Source of the DNA: Paragorgia papillata
Lineage: Eukaryota; Cnidaria; Anthozoa; Scleralcyonacea; Coralliidae
DNA length: 64,000 nt
NCBI GenBank assembly: GCA_035771165.1
Contig: JAWNZC010000119.1
Span: 673,001 to 737,000 of the forward strand
Reading direction: 5' to 3'
A program made the position numbers and the translations under genes. Below are positions 62,601-63,857 of the stretch, in pieces (the stretch's first letter is position 1; each line of letters opens with the position of its first letter). The notes beneath the pieces are model-generated. The model searched no databases. It had not been told where the DNA came from and saw nothing but the letters and a program-made list of their open reading frames with translations.

Positions 62601-63857
62601 AGGGAAGTGGAGTGAAGTGGAGTGAAGTGGAGGGAAATAGAGTGAAGTGGAGTGGAGTGAAGTGATATGGAGTGAGGTGAAGTGAAGTGAAGTGAAGTAA
62701 AGTGAGGTGAAATGGAGTGAAGTGAAGTGGAGTGGAGGGAAGTGGAGTGAAGTGGAGTGGAGTGAAGTGATATGGAGTGAGGTGAAGTGATGTGGAGTGA
62801 AGTGAAGTGGAGTGGAGTGGTGTGGAGGGAAGTGAAGTGAAGTGAAGTGAAGTGAAGTGAAATTAAATGAAGTGAAATACTTTTAACACTACAATCGTCC
62901 AATTTCATCTGTTTCTCTTCTCTAGATCTACCCAGAATATTTTCCAACTGAGAAGACAAAAGCAATCCAGTATGGCAACTTGTTCGTCAGGCTTGATAAC
63001 TGTGTCGACGATCAGGCGTTTGTCTTTCGAAAATTATCCATCTCTAGCACTTCGGTACGTTGTAAACTGAAGAAGGGAAATTTAGAGGGGATATATGTCG
63101 TGATTGAAATTTGGTTTACTGTTTTGTCATTTAGGATTTCAAAAGTTCAAGCAGTGTTCGTCATTTTCAATACACTCAGTGGCATAAAGGAGGAGTGCCG
63201 ACAAAAACTGACGACATCCTTCAAATGATTCAAGCCATCCAGACTGCTCAAAGACAGAACAGCCAAGGACCTATGGTAGTCCATTGCGGGTATGTAGCGA
63301 TTGACTTTACATCACTTCACTTCACTTCACTTCACTTCACTTCACTTCACTTCACTTCACTTCACTTCACTTCACGTCACTTCACTCCACTCTACTTCAC
63401 TTCACTTCACTTCACTTCACTTTACCTCACTTCACTTCACTTCACTTCGCTTCACTTCACTTCACTTCACTTCACTCCACTCTACTTCACTTTACTTCAC
63501 TTCACTCCACTCTACTTCACTTGACTTCACTTCACTTCACTCCACTTCACTTCACTTCACTCCACTTCACTTCAGTTCACTCCACTTCACTCCACTTCAC
63601 TCCACTTCACTCCACTTCACTTCACTTCACTTCACTTCACCGTACTTCACTTCATTTCATTTCACTCCACCTCACTTTACCTTACCTTTAACTAACATGA
63701 TGTTTTTATTTTTTGTTGTAGTAATGGTGCAGGCAGAACCGGAACATTTCTTACGTTGAGTATTTGTCTGGAAAGGTTGAAAGCTGAACACAGAGTTGAC
63801 GTGTTTCAATGCATCAAACTTATTCGGGAAAAGAGGCCACAATTTGTTGAAAATACA
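14419..63857 (+). CDS. Gene B: lectin-SRCR-discoidin-FN3 receptor tyrosine phosphatase (29 exons in window; 3' end missing)
   Basis: This is the overall model; exons are listed separately. The exons have GT/AG borders, agree in phase and sum to 5010 nt (1670 codons). Residue ranges: signal peptide 1-24, SUEL lectin 25-125, F-type lectin 126-269, SRCR 270-374 and 375-481, F5/8C 482-630, FN3 631-727 and 728-830, split FN3-like juxtamembrane 831-990, transmembrane about 992-1015, linker to 1108, PTP D1 about 1109-1426, PTP D2 from 1427 onward. Family knowledge: RPTPs dephosphorylate phosphotyrosine proteins at the plasma membrane through D1, and D2 is usually regulatory. The ectodomain suggests glycan or pathogen-surface ligands (inference). 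D1 keeps NRYRNI, WPDHGVP, HCSAGVGRTG and QT..Q. D2 has WHKGGVP and HCGNGAGRTG. The single-exon signal assignment is the least certain part. The gene follows paralogue gene A in the same orientation. Confidence 0.88.
14637..15205 (-). repeat. Degenerate tRNA-like 87-bp repeat array
   Basis: Diverged copies of the unit found cleanly at 50641-51785 (AACCTTCTGATGACCAGTGAG, ATTGAGCTACTGAGACTCAGATGG). One copy is split by a hairpin MITE (14920-15021), so that insertion postdates the array. Confidence 0.75.
14920..15021 (+). mobile_element. Hairpin MITE family, copy 2
   Basis: TTAACACTTTGAGGCCTG pairs with CAGGCTTCAAAGTGTTAA. The core is AAAATCCTCTGGTGTTAGCCAGAATAAAAT. It is inserted within a tRNA-like repeat unit. 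Confidence 0.8.
15206..16006. other. Intron 1 sequence, no gene recognised
   Basis: Contains one unit of the 145-bp family (about 15490-15590, GTGTTGTGTAGGCAGTGTG) and repeated TTCGAAGTTCGA-like stretches. Nothing coding is seen. Confidence 0.55.
16007..16170. mobile_element. Short foldback (MITE-like)
   Basis: AGGGACTTTACATATTTATA (about 16019) is inverted as TATAAATATGTAAAGTCCCT (about 16139), with further arm pairing ACATTCTGAGA/TCTCAGAATGT around a short A-rich centre. Confidence 0.8.
16196..17150. mobile_element. MITE nested in another MITE
   Basis: Outer element: GCTTAGCGGGCTTAAAATGTCCGTGTAAAC at the left and TTGGCCGTGTAAACACGGC at the right. Inner element, about 16597-17059: TTAAAGGAGCAGTGTCAC and its inverse GTGACACTGCTCCTTTAA. 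The 70-codon ORF in the inner element (16684-16896) has no recognisable domain and is probably not a gene. Confidence 0.75.
17560..18135 (-). repeat. Tandem repeat (about 142-bp unit) with hammerhead-ribozyme-like core
   Basis: Four or more units, each with a conserved block reading on the - strand TACT-CTGATGA-stem II-GAAA-CGTC-AGTA. The best copy is 18002-18037, with every hammerhead core base present. Others (for example 17718-17753) have GAAA changed to AAAA or the CGTC altered. The rest of the unit is shared (GTAGAGTGTTGTGTAGGCAGTGTG). Minimal hammerheads of this form are known in Penelope-like elements and small tandem retrozymes. Confidence 0.6.
18245..18306. repeat. (AT)n dinucleotide
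   Basis: About 30 AT units directly after a short C-rich tract (18157-18190). Confidence 0.98.
18740..19870. repeat. Fragments of two dispersed repeat families
   Basis: 18970-19130 (CAAATATTCAAAAACATCGATAAAATGG, then GGCCAAACCTCGGTTTC) recurs diverged at 19225-19345 and inverted at 27040-27170. From 19380 to 19870 the sequence matches the element at 43206-44470 in inverted order (AACGAACCACTTGGTAAGTT, GGAAGTAATCCGTGCC). The 126-codon ORF on the - strand (18743-19123) lies in this repeat and has no recognised domain. Confidence 0.6.
19872..20352. mobile_element. MITE-like foldback, about 480 bp
   Basis: ACTTGAAGTGCCTATAAACTC at the left is mirrored by GGGTTTATAAACACTTTAAGT at the right. Inner arms TTTGTATTTCCAAAATG and CATTTTGGAAATACAAA flank ATGACGTCTATGTAGGCAT and its inverse. 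The termini resemble those of element 52744-53568. Confidence 0.8.
20353..21093. other. Intron 1 end, no gene recognised
   Basis: 20700-20935 resembles one arm of the foldback at 52074-52746 (GTTGCCATAGCAACTG, CTGTACCGAGCCACCTTAA). The rest is AT-rich up to the exon 2 acceptor. Confidence 0.55.
21094..21396 (+). CDS. Gene B exon 2: SUEL/Gal-lectin (rhamnose-binding) domain
   Basis: Residues about 25-125. Seen: IICP start, IRVVDAIFGRVVG, C-NCTAPAYCEVA, DPCPGEDKYLIVKYRC. The family signature is a beginning like I.I..A.YGR, several cysteines, and DPC.G..KYL.V.Y.C at the end, all matched. Seven cysteines are visible. Such domains bind galactose or rhamnose in other proteins; specificity here is inferred. 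The exon is symmetric 1-1 and equals the domain. Confidence 0.88.
21415..21727. repeat. GGTGAT/GTGGTG trinucleotide-type array
   Basis: Begins about 20 bp after the exon 2 donor and runs to the left LTR. Val/Met/Asp repeat ORFs are artefacts. Confidence 0.92.
21728..21886 (-). repeat. 3' LTR of Ty3/gypsy element (159 bp)
   Basis: On the - strand it runs TGTAGTATCCGG to CACTACA. A purine-rich AGGAAGGG tract sits immediately upstream (21887-21896 complement), fitting a polypurine tract. 82 of the first 83 bases match the partial right LTR. Confidence 0.8.
21904..25955 (-). mobile_element. Degenerate Ty3/gypsy retrotransposon gag-pol
   Basis: On the - strand, in order: gag (25955-25194, starts MDLAPPPPFDVYSQ); zinc knuckles (CYRCGEAGH, CTRCGKRNHFAKAC) and protease with LLVDSGASVNVLP (25374-24931) and LLGRDTAID (24916-24692); reverse transcriptase with SKLDLFKSF and WIHDDITVYG (about 24552-23596); RNase H with TDHKPLLGL (from 23595); integrase HHCC and core with GMDFVGPF, VTDNAQTF and GEVERINRS; basic C-terminal region (22371-21904). 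The order protease-RT-RNaseH-integrase defines Ty3/gypsy, and the style resembles K02A2.6-like elements common in cnidarians. The reading frame changes at least five times and there is an in-frame TAG at 23596-23598, so no intact polyprotein exists. Confidence 0.92.
26106..26197 (-). repeat. Truncated 5' LTR and primer-binding site
   Basis: Matches the first 83-90 bases of the left LTR and then diverges, so the U3 side is missing. Immediately inside (complement of about 26084-26103) lies TGGCGTAGTCGACATAGCC, a plausible tRNA primer-binding site two bases from the LTR end. Confidence 0.75.
26198..27884. other. Intron 2 sequence with small foldbacks, no gene recognised
   Basis: A foldback at about 26545-26730 (GTCTGTTCAGTTATAGATGCAC mirrored by GTGCATCTATTACTGAACAGAC). 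27040-27170 is a copy of the dispersed repeat seen at 18970-19130. ORFs 26436-26798, 26970-27245 and 27265-27480 show no recognisable domain. Confidence 0.55.
27885..28660. mobile_element. Nested foldbacks with embedded perfect palindrome
   Basis: An outer pair, AACGAGAACGCAAGTTGGCAGTC (about 27885) and its inverse up to 28075. Then an element with ends GGGGGCGATTACATGGACTGG (28075) and CCATGTAATCGTCCCC (about 28650). Inside it, 28514-28619 is an almost perfect palindrome of 106 bp (CCTAGCCTGCGTGCAGACG with its complement), including facing C and G runs. Confidence 0.78.
28661..30347. other. Intron 2, no gene recognised
   Basis: Contains a C-homopolymer-rich tract (about 29575-29607). ORFs of about 100 codons at 29441-29859 surround the C tract and show no domain. 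Nothing else is seen. Confidence 0.55.
30348..30779 (+). CDS. Gene B exon 3: F-type lectin (fucolectin) domain
   Basis: Residues about 126-269. Seen: GENFALKKPTFQSQ, KAVDGNTGDRHYTYCTHT, PWWRVDLEQ, VSHVRIFNRENIGLRLCGF, CEPPLVGRYVTIVIPG, TLCEVEVYG. These are the landmarks of the fucolectin/tachylectin-4 fold. The fucose motif in family members is His, 26 residues, R-x-D-x4-R/K. Here His and Arg are kept at that spacing, but the Asp is Asn and the second Arg is one residue early. Fucose binding is therefore uncertain. Single 1-1 exon. Confidence 0.92.
30805..31022. repeat. (ATCC/ATTC)n array
   Basis: Starts 25 bp after the exon 3 donor. Ile/His/Ser repeat translation extends the exon 3 frame but is intronic. 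Confidence 0.93.
31140..31490 (+). mobile_element. tRNA-derived SINE with duplicated head
   Basis: Three units of TAGCTCAATGGTTAGAGTGTC...GGTCATCAGAAGG. The last keeps a pol III B-box-like GGTTTGATCCC and continues into a tail (TTTGAGCTTGACGAACGTCTACC) that recurs at about 61035-61062. The A-box-like GCTCAATGGTTAGAG resembles tRNA D-arm sequence. This copy shows how the 87-bp arrays arise from a SINE head. It lies directly upstream of exon 4. Confidence 0.72.
31507..31821 (+). CDS. Gene B exon 4: SRCR domain 1
   Basis: Residues about 270-374: GQRNLTGAHLIGSNLPYEGH, STFCDPTWSPRDQNTACLQLGYPRA, VVKNFKCSSAESSLNECAQ, KVRC. Six cysteines in the scavenger-receptor cysteine-rich (group A-like) pattern. 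The usual G.WGTVC entry is replaced by a weaker start, so this copy is more diverged than exon 5. 1-1 exon. Confidence 0.88.
31858..32070. repeat. (GTTGT)n/GCGTT pentamer array
   Basis: A pure TGTTG block (31861-31950) degrades into TTGCG/TTCTA variants. Cys/Val repeat ORFs are artefacts. Confidence 0.95.
32167..32487 (+). CDS. Gene B exon 5: SRCR domain 2
   Basis: Residues about 375-481: LRLGGSNISLEGRVEILHEG, AWGTVCVLDSTNWEGEGASV, ACRELGFYDAV, IWLKDVNCNGDEKSLVFCKHN, HDIAVKC. A textbook group A SRCR with six cysteines. The acceptor splits the last Cys codon of exon 4. 1-1 exon. Confidence 0.95.
32505..32975. repeat. Degenerate GGGATATGTA-type repeat
   Basis: Imperfect decamer-like GGGATATGTA/GGGATGTGTG units fill most of intron 5. 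Confidence 0.85.
33083..33387 (+). CDS. Gene B exon 6: F5/8 type C (discoidin) domain, N-terminal two-thirds
   Basis: Residues about 482-583: SICAESLLKNEITFPNTIFN, ASASRSSDYSPSFGRLYS, WCLPDTHLDQTQFLEINLPA, VYSLSAVATVGG. The family pattern is C..ply, aSs......RL....W.p......WlqvDLg. Enters phase 1, exits phase 0. These domains bind glycans or phospholipid. Confidence 0.9.
33399..33640. repeat. GATACGATGAC minisatellite, left part
   Basis: 11-12-bp units GATACGATGAC/GGTACGATGAC. The same array resumes at 37545-37675 after a foldback insertion, so it was one array before insertion. Confidence 0.92.
33778..33845 (+). mobile_element. Hairpin MITE family, copy 3 (core deleted)
   Basis: Has the outer arms TTCCTGTGCGAGGGCTT and ATTCGGACAGGAAAGAGTTA but lacks the CTGGC/GCCAG core. 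Confidence 0.7.
33858..33956 (+). mobile_element. Hairpin MITE family, copy 4
   Basis: Arms TTCCTGTCCGAGG and ATTCGGACAGGAAA, with core AATCGTCCGACGTCAGCCAGAA. Confidence 0.78.
34087..34185 (+). mobile_element. Hairpin MITE family, copy 5
   Basis: Arms TTTCTGTCCGAGGAC and ATTCGGACAGGAAAGAGTTAA, with core CCGTCTGGCGTTAGCCAGAA. Confidence 0.8.
37545..37675. repeat. GATACGATGAC minisatellite, right part
   Basis: Continuation of the 33399-33640 array on the other side of the foldback insertion. Confidence 0.9.
37761..37902 (+). CDS. Gene B exon 7: F5/8 type C domain, C-terminal third
   Basis: Residues about 584-630: IISGNTNNDTHNVIRRELDK, CQVQRVRFIPKTWIDIPCMR, VELCGKG. The closing W-x-x-x-PCMRVEL.G is diagnostic for the discoidin fold. 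Phase 0 in, 1 out, completing exon 6 across a 4.4-kb intron. Confidence 0.92.
37915..38310. repeat. (CCTT)n polypyrimidine array
   Basis: Starts 13 bp after the exon 7 donor and runs directly into the ACTTT array. Confidence 0.95.
38311..38998. repeat. (ACTTT)n pentamer array, nearly uninterrupted
   Basis: From about 38341 to 38979 every unit is ACTTT with no visible interruption (about 128 units). It is framed by TATTT units on both sides and ends about a dozen bases before the exon 8 acceptor, where it may act as an oversized polypyrimidine tract. Confidence 0.97.
39011..39301 (+). CDS. Gene B exon 8: FN3 domain 1
   Basis: Residues about 631-727: PSTITIIGITSTSASVTWEP, NNYSVTLSGAK, LLIGQLLPYRQYNVSVIAVG. 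The FN3 landmarks SVTWEP, Y.V, L.P...Y.V.V.A are present. 1-1 exon. Confidence 0.93.
39660..39765. mobile_element. Short foldback
   Basis: GGGGAATTCGATGAAATATTACCCC (39678) is mirrored by GGGGTAATATTTCATCGAATTCCCC (39729), with outer CGCTC/GAGCG-like ends. Confidence 0.78.
39785..40086. mobile_element. MITE with GTACCCAGGGCCATTTGT ends
   Basis: The left end TCGTACCCAGGGCCATTTGT and the right end TTGTTTCCCTGGGTAC, with inner ACAAATGGCCCTGGT/ACCAGGGCCATTTGT pairs. About 300 bp, noncoding. Confidence 0.7.
40125..40550. repeat. TTTG/TTGC/TCTG tetramer array
   Basis: Same tetramer types as 960-1513. Repeat ORFs on both strands are artefacts. Confidence 0.95.
40854..41162 (+). CDS. Gene B exon 9: FN3 domain 2
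   Basis: Residues about 728-830: APSGSPVNAQVREVEDIGSI, LSVTWSPPDIEKRNGKITNY, ITIKGLEKATIYFFRIRAYT, VGPGPYT. Classic FN3 of the RPTP/cell-adhesion type (PP....NG.I..Y; L......Y...V.A.T..G.GP). 1-1 exon. Confidence 0.96.
41235..41625. repeat. 17-bp minisatellite followed by GGTGAT array
   Basis: Four or more copies of GGTGGTTGTGGTTTTTG (41250-41318), grading into GGTGATGAT trinucleotide-like units. Confidence 0.93.
41660..41741 (+). CDS. Gene B exon 10: start of the membrane-proximal FN3-like region
   Basis: Residues about 831-857: GPVEVAKNINITSSSYGVRL and QEPRKGFR. Joined to exon 11 it reads GFRSYIQIIVVKL, the RPTP pattern P....G.I..Y.I.VV. Phase 1 in, 2 out. Confidence 0.85.
41819..41906 (-). 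mobile_element. Hairpin MITE family, copy 6
   Basis: TTAACACTTTGAAGCCTG and CAGGCCTCAAAGT ends, with the core inverted relative to other copies (ATTCTGGCTAACACCAGACG). Confidence 0.78.
41901..42333. mobile_element. MITE with AAGTACACATGACATGAA ends
   Basis: The left AAGTACACATGACATGAA is mirrored by TTCATGTCATGTGCACTT. Inner arms include TTAAAAGAACATTTAAAATAATG and its inverse at about 42267. It abuts and slightly overlaps hairpin MITE copy 6. Confidence 0.8.
42403..42830. mobile_element. MITE saturated with TTCAACA motifs
   Basis: TIRs AAGGCCTGGCCAAACGCTTT and AAAGCGTTTGGCCAGGCCTT. The TIR-derived GTTGAAAGCGTTTGGCCA recurs inside, and the body is built of TGTTGAA/TTCAACA words in both orientations. 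Confidence 0.85.
43028..43205. mobile_element. MITE with TTTTCCACTAGGCGACTTTT ends, copy 1
   Basis: The left end TTTTCCACTAGGCGACTTTT and its inverse AAAAGTCGCCTAGTGGAAAA, flanked by CGCGCGAAGCGA and TCGCTTCGCGCG. A related, more diverged copy lies at 49512-49660. Confidence 0.85.
43206..44470. mobile_element. Dispersed element with inverted halves and a 78-bp x4 tandem core
   Basis: The halves carry inverted copies of ATTTTCCTCATGAATTATTAATGAGTT and AACTTACCAAATGGTTCG-like sequence. Between them, 43845-44156 holds four 78-bp units (starts 43845, 43923, 44001, 44079) containing GACCGTTCGGTC and AGTACT palindromes. Because 78 is divisible by 3 and the unit is self-complementary, long ORFs appear on both strands. 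They are artefacts. Fragments occur at 7735-8035 and 19380-19870. Confidence 0.75.
44629..44938 (+). CDS. Gene B exon 11: juxtamembrane ectodomain with furin-type site
   Basis: Residues about 858-961: SYIQIIVVKLKDKN, VSQPYVTAELSASQFERYQD, FVIGDGKNYRRLPSRRRRDA, FYNRPLEQNSFYSAFQRTFK. The last part matches the RPTP pattern YxNxPLxxxxxYxxFxRxF. SRRRRDA is a furin-type site at the position where RPTPs are often cleaved into E and P subunits. Its gene A counterpart (630-895) lacks this stretch. Phase 2 in, 0 out. Confidence 0.92.
44999..46190. repeat. (ATC/ATT)n trinucleotide array, 1.2 kb
   Basis: Mixed ATC, ATT and AGC units almost from exon 11 to exon 12. The 287-residue Met/Val/Ile ORF on the - strand is an artefact. 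Confidence 0.96.
46228..46315 (+). CDS. Gene B exon 12: pre-transmembrane exon
   Basis: Residues about 962-990: DSYYSSSWAEPIRTAIKMNP and PSTKKMTGNG. SSSWxEPI is the usual end of the RPTP extracellular stalk. Phase 0 in, 1 out; homologous to 1595-1670 of gene A. Confidence 0.9.
46425..47715. repeat. GATGGT array with higher-order duplication
   Basis: Hexamer/nonamer units (GGTGATGATGGTGGTCATAA) in which a block with the rare word GACGGTGATGATGATTTTGA is present at about 46703 and again 372 bp later. Long Asp/Gly/His/Ser and Val/Met ORFs are artefacts. Confidence 0.95.
47740..48200. mobile_element. Foldback with GGGAAAATTAGA arms
   Basis: CCCGTGCATGTTGATGAGGG (47885) is mirrored by CCCTCATCAACATGCACGGG (47965). 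A second pair, GAAATTAGCGATTAAATTTCCCC and its inverse, is at 48095-48178, with GTCATGTTATTA-like ends. Confidence 0.7.
48274..48358 (+). CDS. Gene B exon 13: transmembrane segment
   Basis: Residues about 991-1018: ESVGWIGIVVGGVVLVILVV then LLVVYIKRR. One helix with a basic stop-transfer. Phase 1 in, 2 out. Confidence 0.95.
48690..49511 (+). repeat. 10-bp minisatellite TTAGACTGCC/TTAGACTGAC
   Basis: About 80 decamer units with alternating CC/AC ends and occasional ATAGACTG slips. The same decamer family, reverse-complemented (AAGTTGGTCT), forms 53755-54112. Confidence 0.95.
49512..49660. mobile_element. MITE with TTTCCACTTGGCGA ends, copy 2
   Basis: GGATTTCCACTTGGCGAAAAA at the left and TCGCCTAGTGGAAAACAG at the right, inserted at the end of the decamer array (a TTTAGACTGCCTTAG unit follows at 49655). 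Confidence 0.78.
49752..50020 (+). CDS. Gene B exon 14: cytoplasmic linker before PTP D1
   Basis: Residues about 1019-1108: HPRLSKKNSAKPLVELDLKE, NTEYANINELAEVSG, an acidic Asp/Glu/Asn-rich stretch, and ENVYGNAK. EYANI and VYGN are possible SH2-ligand tyrosines. The donor AAAAG|GTATGA links in phase 1 to exon 15. If the donor is skipped, the frame runs 18 more codons to a stop (TAA at about 50074), giving a receptor with no phosphatase. Confidence 0.88.
50150..50380. repeat. (ATC)n/(ACC) array
   Basis: CATCACCATCATT-type trinucleotide array in intron 14. Confidence 0.94.
50385..50612 (+). repeat. Tandem units with hammerhead-ribozyme-like core (sense to gene B)
   Basis: Two to three units of about 110 bp. 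50482-50516 reads TACT, CTGATGA, a 12-nt stem II, GAAA, CGTC, AGTA, with TACT/AGTA pairing as stem I and AC/GU as a minimal stem III. The preceding copy at about 50391 has lost G12 (CAAAAC), and the copy near 50604 is truncated. Being in the sense orientation, it would be transcribed in the gene B pre-mRNA. Confidence 0.65.
50641..51785 (-). repeat. 87-bp tRNA-like (SINE-head) array, about 13 units
   Basis: On the - strand each unit has TAGCTCAATGGTTAGAGTGTC, CTGGTCATCAGAAGGTTACA and TGTACACATATGTAACC. The A-box-like part is kept, but the B box seen at 31379-31396 is replaced by a GGTTACA...TGTAACC inverted repeat. 87 is a multiple of 3, so a 404-codon ORF of 29-residue repeats results. There is no evidence that it is translated. 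Confidence 0.9.
51931..52037 (+). CDS. Gene B exon 15: PTP D1 N-terminus
   Basis: Residues about 1109-1144: VTETRDPFRMVPVDEFQSYV, RDMKTKKNFGFEQQFK. Matches the RPTP lead-in (PI....F..YV..M......F..EF). Phase 1 in, 0 out. Confidence 0.92.
52074..52746. mobile_element. Foldback with about 300-bp arms
   Basis: TAAGGTGGCTCCATACAGTTT at the left and AAACTGTATGGAGCCACCTTA at the right. The arms match through TTGTTGCTATGGCAACAATG/CATTGTTGCCATAGCAACAA and ATCAATAGGCCGATTTTA/TAAAATCGGCCTATTGAT. Confidence 0.88.
52744..53568. mobile_element. MITE interrupted by a SINE
   Basis: TTAAAGTGCATATAAACCC at the left and GGGTTATATGCACTTTAA at the right, abutting the previous foldback. Inner arms ATGAGGTGACATCTATGTAG/GCGTCATCTCATTACC. 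The right half is displaced by the SINE at 53105-53510. Confidence 0.8.
53105..53510 (+). mobile_element. Composite tRNA-like/5S-like SINE
   Basis: Starts GGGGAGCACGGGTGGCCTGT with an A-box-like GGCCTGTGCTGTTAGCGC, then AAGTTAAGCCCGG and GTTAGTACTTGGATGGGTGACCGCTTGGGA, which matches the 5S rRNA 3' half (internal control region side). A body with TTCTCCGGTTTTCCTCCCTC follows, and a tail AATAAAGGCTGCTCC. It is nested in MITE 52744-53568. The related fragment at 4188-4330 shares the 5S part and GGGCTTGGA-CTCAT. Confidence 0.78.
53630..53717 (+). CDS. Gene B exon 16: PTP D1, phosphotyrosine loop
   Basis: Residues about 1145-1173: ELPQGVCYSCTIAKSAENMP, HNRYRNIVS. NRYRNI is the phosphotyrosine-recognition loop with its Tyr present. 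Phase 0 in, 1 out. Confidence 0.95.
53755..54112 (-). repeat. 10-bp minisatellite AAGTTGGTCT/AAGTAGGTCT
   Basis: About 35 decamers, the reverse complement of TTAGACCAAC/TTAGACCTAC, that is, the same family as 48690-49511. Confidence 0.94.
54170..54237 (+). CDS. Gene B exon 17: PTP D1
   Basis: Residues about 1174-1196: DDALVTLSEDDGQTYINGSF then IA. Corresponds to V.L......DYINASFI. Phase 1 in, 0 out. Confidence 0.93.
54280..54380 (+). mobile_element. Hairpin MITE family, copy 7 (best preserved)
   Basis: TTAACTCATTCCTGTCCGAG pairs with CGGACAGGAAAGAGCTAA. Core AAAATCGTCTGGCGTTAGCCAG. Located in the 215-bp intron 17. Confidence 0.85.
54453..54486 (+). CDS. Gene B exon 18: PTP D1 micro-exon
   Basis: 34 bp: GVEPKSYIATQG, the conserved G....YIATQGP of PTPs. 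Phase 0 in, 1 out. Confidence 0.94.
54515..55335 (-). repeat. 87-bp tRNA-like array, about 9-10 units
   Basis: Same unit and orientation as 50641-51785. Pairs of units alternate (CTTCAGATGACC versus CTTCTGATGACC; ACACATGTG versus ACATATGTG), indicating two-unit amplification steps. It fills almost the whole of intron 18. Confidence 0.9.
55376..55473 (+). CDS. Gene B exon 19: PTP D1
   Basis: Residues about 1208-1240: GPTPKTICTFWKMVWEQEST, VIVMLTNLKEKEK. Matches T..DFW.MVWE....IVML..L.E. Phase 1 in, 0 out. Confidence 0.96.
55565..55681 (+). CDS. Gene B exon 20: PTP D1
   Basis: Residues about 1241-1279: VKCSKYWPDKSQEYGAITVT, MQNRQLFSYYVIRTFLLMK. KCxxYWP and YxIRTF are conserved PTP blocks. 0-0 exon. 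Confidence 0.96.
55695..56290. repeat. GGTGAT/GTGGTA array
   Basis: Begins 13 bp after the exon 20 donor. Trinucleotide-type simple sequence in intron 20. Confidence 0.94.
56346..56494 (+). CDS. Gene B exon 21: PTP D1 WPD loop
   Basis: Residues about 1280-1328: GENQRLVFQFHFTAWPDHGV, PKYPTQLLAFQNCIRLMSNR, PMIVHC. The general-acid loop WPDHGVP is intact. The exon ends inside the P-loop after HC. Phase 0 in, 2 out. Confidence 0.97.
56505..56600. repeat. (TTCG)n/(TCTG)n tetramer array
   Basis: Fills most of the 153-bp intron 21. Starts 11 bp after the donor. Confidence 0.94.
56648..56789 (+). CDS. Gene B exon 22: PTP D1 catalytic P-loop
   Basis: Residues about 1329-1376. With exon 21 it completes HCSAGVGRTG (nucleophile Cys and Arg both present), then TFICIHHVIECLSLEQKNSV and FEIVNEMRKSRVDMIQTM. 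All catalytic residues needed for activity are present. Phase 2 in, 0 out. Confidence 0.97.
56795..57230 (-). repeat. Tandem repeat (120-126-bp unit, 4 copies) with hammerhead-ribozyme-like core
   Basis: Cores on the - strand at 56821-56855, 56941-56975, 57067-57101 and about 57187-57221. The first and third have TACT-CTGATGA, 12 nt, GAAA-CGTC-AGTA. The second has CTGATGT (A9 lost) and the fourth CTGAAGA with a weakened stem I. The units are antisense to gene B and sit in intron 22. Confidence 0.65.
57261..57410 (+). CDS. Gene B exon 23: PTP D1 end and D1-D2 linker
   Basis: Residues about 1377-1426: GQYILVHEAILEYILCGVNE, then SATKQTGFEELFQ. With QTM of exon 22 it forms the Q-loop QTMGQY. GFEELFQ opens D2 (family: EF..L). 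0-0 exon. Confidence 0.95.
57445..58690. repeat. (CCACT)n array split by a foldback
   Basis: A nearly pure CCACT block at 57463-57720, a more degenerate CTCCACTCTAAT block at 58417-58690. The 700 bp between them is the foldback 57719-58416. Confidence 0.93.
57719..58416. mobile_element. Foldback inserted in the CCACT array
   Basis: CACTGATCTCAATAAAACTGG at the left is mirrored by CCAGTTTATATAGAGATCAGTG at the right. The CACTGAtC end type is shared with foldbacks 33627-37533 and 35065-37012, defining one family. Confidence 0.8.
58691..59636. other. Intron 23 remainder, possible foldback
   Basis: GCTATCAGCTCATAAC (about 58753) and GTTGGCTATGAGCTCATATAC (about 59552) are related inverted motifs, and GGTATAACTGTTA/AACAGTTATACC flank 59492-59600. 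No coding exon is recognised. Confidence 0.5.
59637..59736 (+). CDS. Gene B exon 24: PTP D2 start
   Basis: Residues about 1427-1459: RLKNLSPVLTKEECKTAILK, SNTSKNRTLDIYP. The phosphotyrosine-loop Tyr of the KNRY motif is Thr here (KNRT), the first sign that D2 is non-canonical. The acceptor is TTCTTAAAG. Phase 0 in, 1 out. Confidence 0.88.
59868..59944 (+). CDS. Gene B exon 25: PTP D2
   Basis: Residues about 1460-1485: DYARVTLSRKLTKEGSDYIN then ATFVD. Matches D..RV.L......DYINA.F.DG. Phase 1 in, 0 out. Confidence 0.94.
59998..60968. repeat. Giant near-perfect palindrome (about 470-bp arms)
   Basis: Left arm about 59998-60469, spacer about 30 bp (60470-60499), right arm about 60500-60968. Matching landmarks include TTGAACTATAAGAAGACTGG/CCAGTCTTCTTATAGTTCAA at the ends and AAAACAACTG/CAGTTGTTTT at the centre. 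Only scattered mismatches and small indels are seen. The outer ends carry a SINE-like TAGTTCAATGGTCTAGCG. Located in intron 25. Confidence 0.9.
61090..61592. mobile_element. Foldback with about 180-bp arms
   Basis: AATGCAGCGAAATTTCACCCC at the left is mirrored by GGGGTGAAATTTCGCTGCATT at the right. Arms continue through CATACTTATGACATCACACTGCATAATGAC. Related single sequence occurs at 13670-13870. Confidence 0.88.
61660..62042 (+). repeat. 87-bp tRNA-like array, about 4 units
   Basis: Same unit as 50641-51785 but in the opposite orientation, ending 55 bp before exon 26. Confidence 0.9.
62097..62231 (+). CDS. Gene B exon 26: PTP D2
   Basis: Residues about 1486-1530: GYKQKNAYIATESPLTNTFA, DFWEMIYEQKSPLVIMLNDF, KEDSE. 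The PTP block YIATQGPL.....DFW.M is recognisable, with Q-G changed to E-S. The donor GAA|GTGGAG is set by phase and by exon 27; the repeat begins at the donor itself. 0-0 exon. Confidence 0.9.
62232..62870. repeat. GTGGA/GTGAA pentamer array abutting the exon 26 donor
   Basis: Alternating AGTGG and AGTGA pentamers with longer period duplications (for example GTGATATGGAGTGAGGTGAA several times). The first GTGGAG is the inferred 5' splice site. Confidence 0.93.
62926..63054 (+). CDS. Gene B exon 27: PTP D2
   Basis: Residues about 1531-1573: IYPEYFPTEKTKAIQYGNLF, VRLDNCVDDQAFVFRKLSIS. YFP stands for the usual YWP. 0-0 exon. Confidence 0.9.
63135..63289 (+). CDS. Gene B exon 28: PTP D2 degenerate WPD loop
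   Basis: Residues about 1574-1624: RHFQYTQWHKGGVPTKTDDI, NSQGPMVVHC. The WPD loop is WHKGGVP, so the general acid Asp is missing. The exon ends inside the P-loop after HC, exactly as exon 21 does in D1, showing duplication of a gene-structured domain. Phase 0 in, 2 out. Confidence 0.95.
63300..63690. repeat. (TTCAC)n pentamer array
   Basis: TTCAC with CTCCAC/CTTTAC variants filling intron 28. The same pentamer on the opposite strand (GTGAA) forms 62232-62870. Confidence 0.95.
63722..63857 (+). CDS. Gene B exon 29: PTP D2 P-loop (last exon in window)
   Basis: Residues about 1625-1670. Completes HCGNGAGRTG, then TFLTLSICLERLKAEHRVDV and CIKLIREKRPQFVENT. Cys and Arg remain, but with the missing WPD Asp and the KNRT change, D2 is probably regulatory. 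The donor ACA|GTAAG is phase 0, so at least one further exon (Q-loop and C-terminus) lies beyond 64000. Confidence 0.95.
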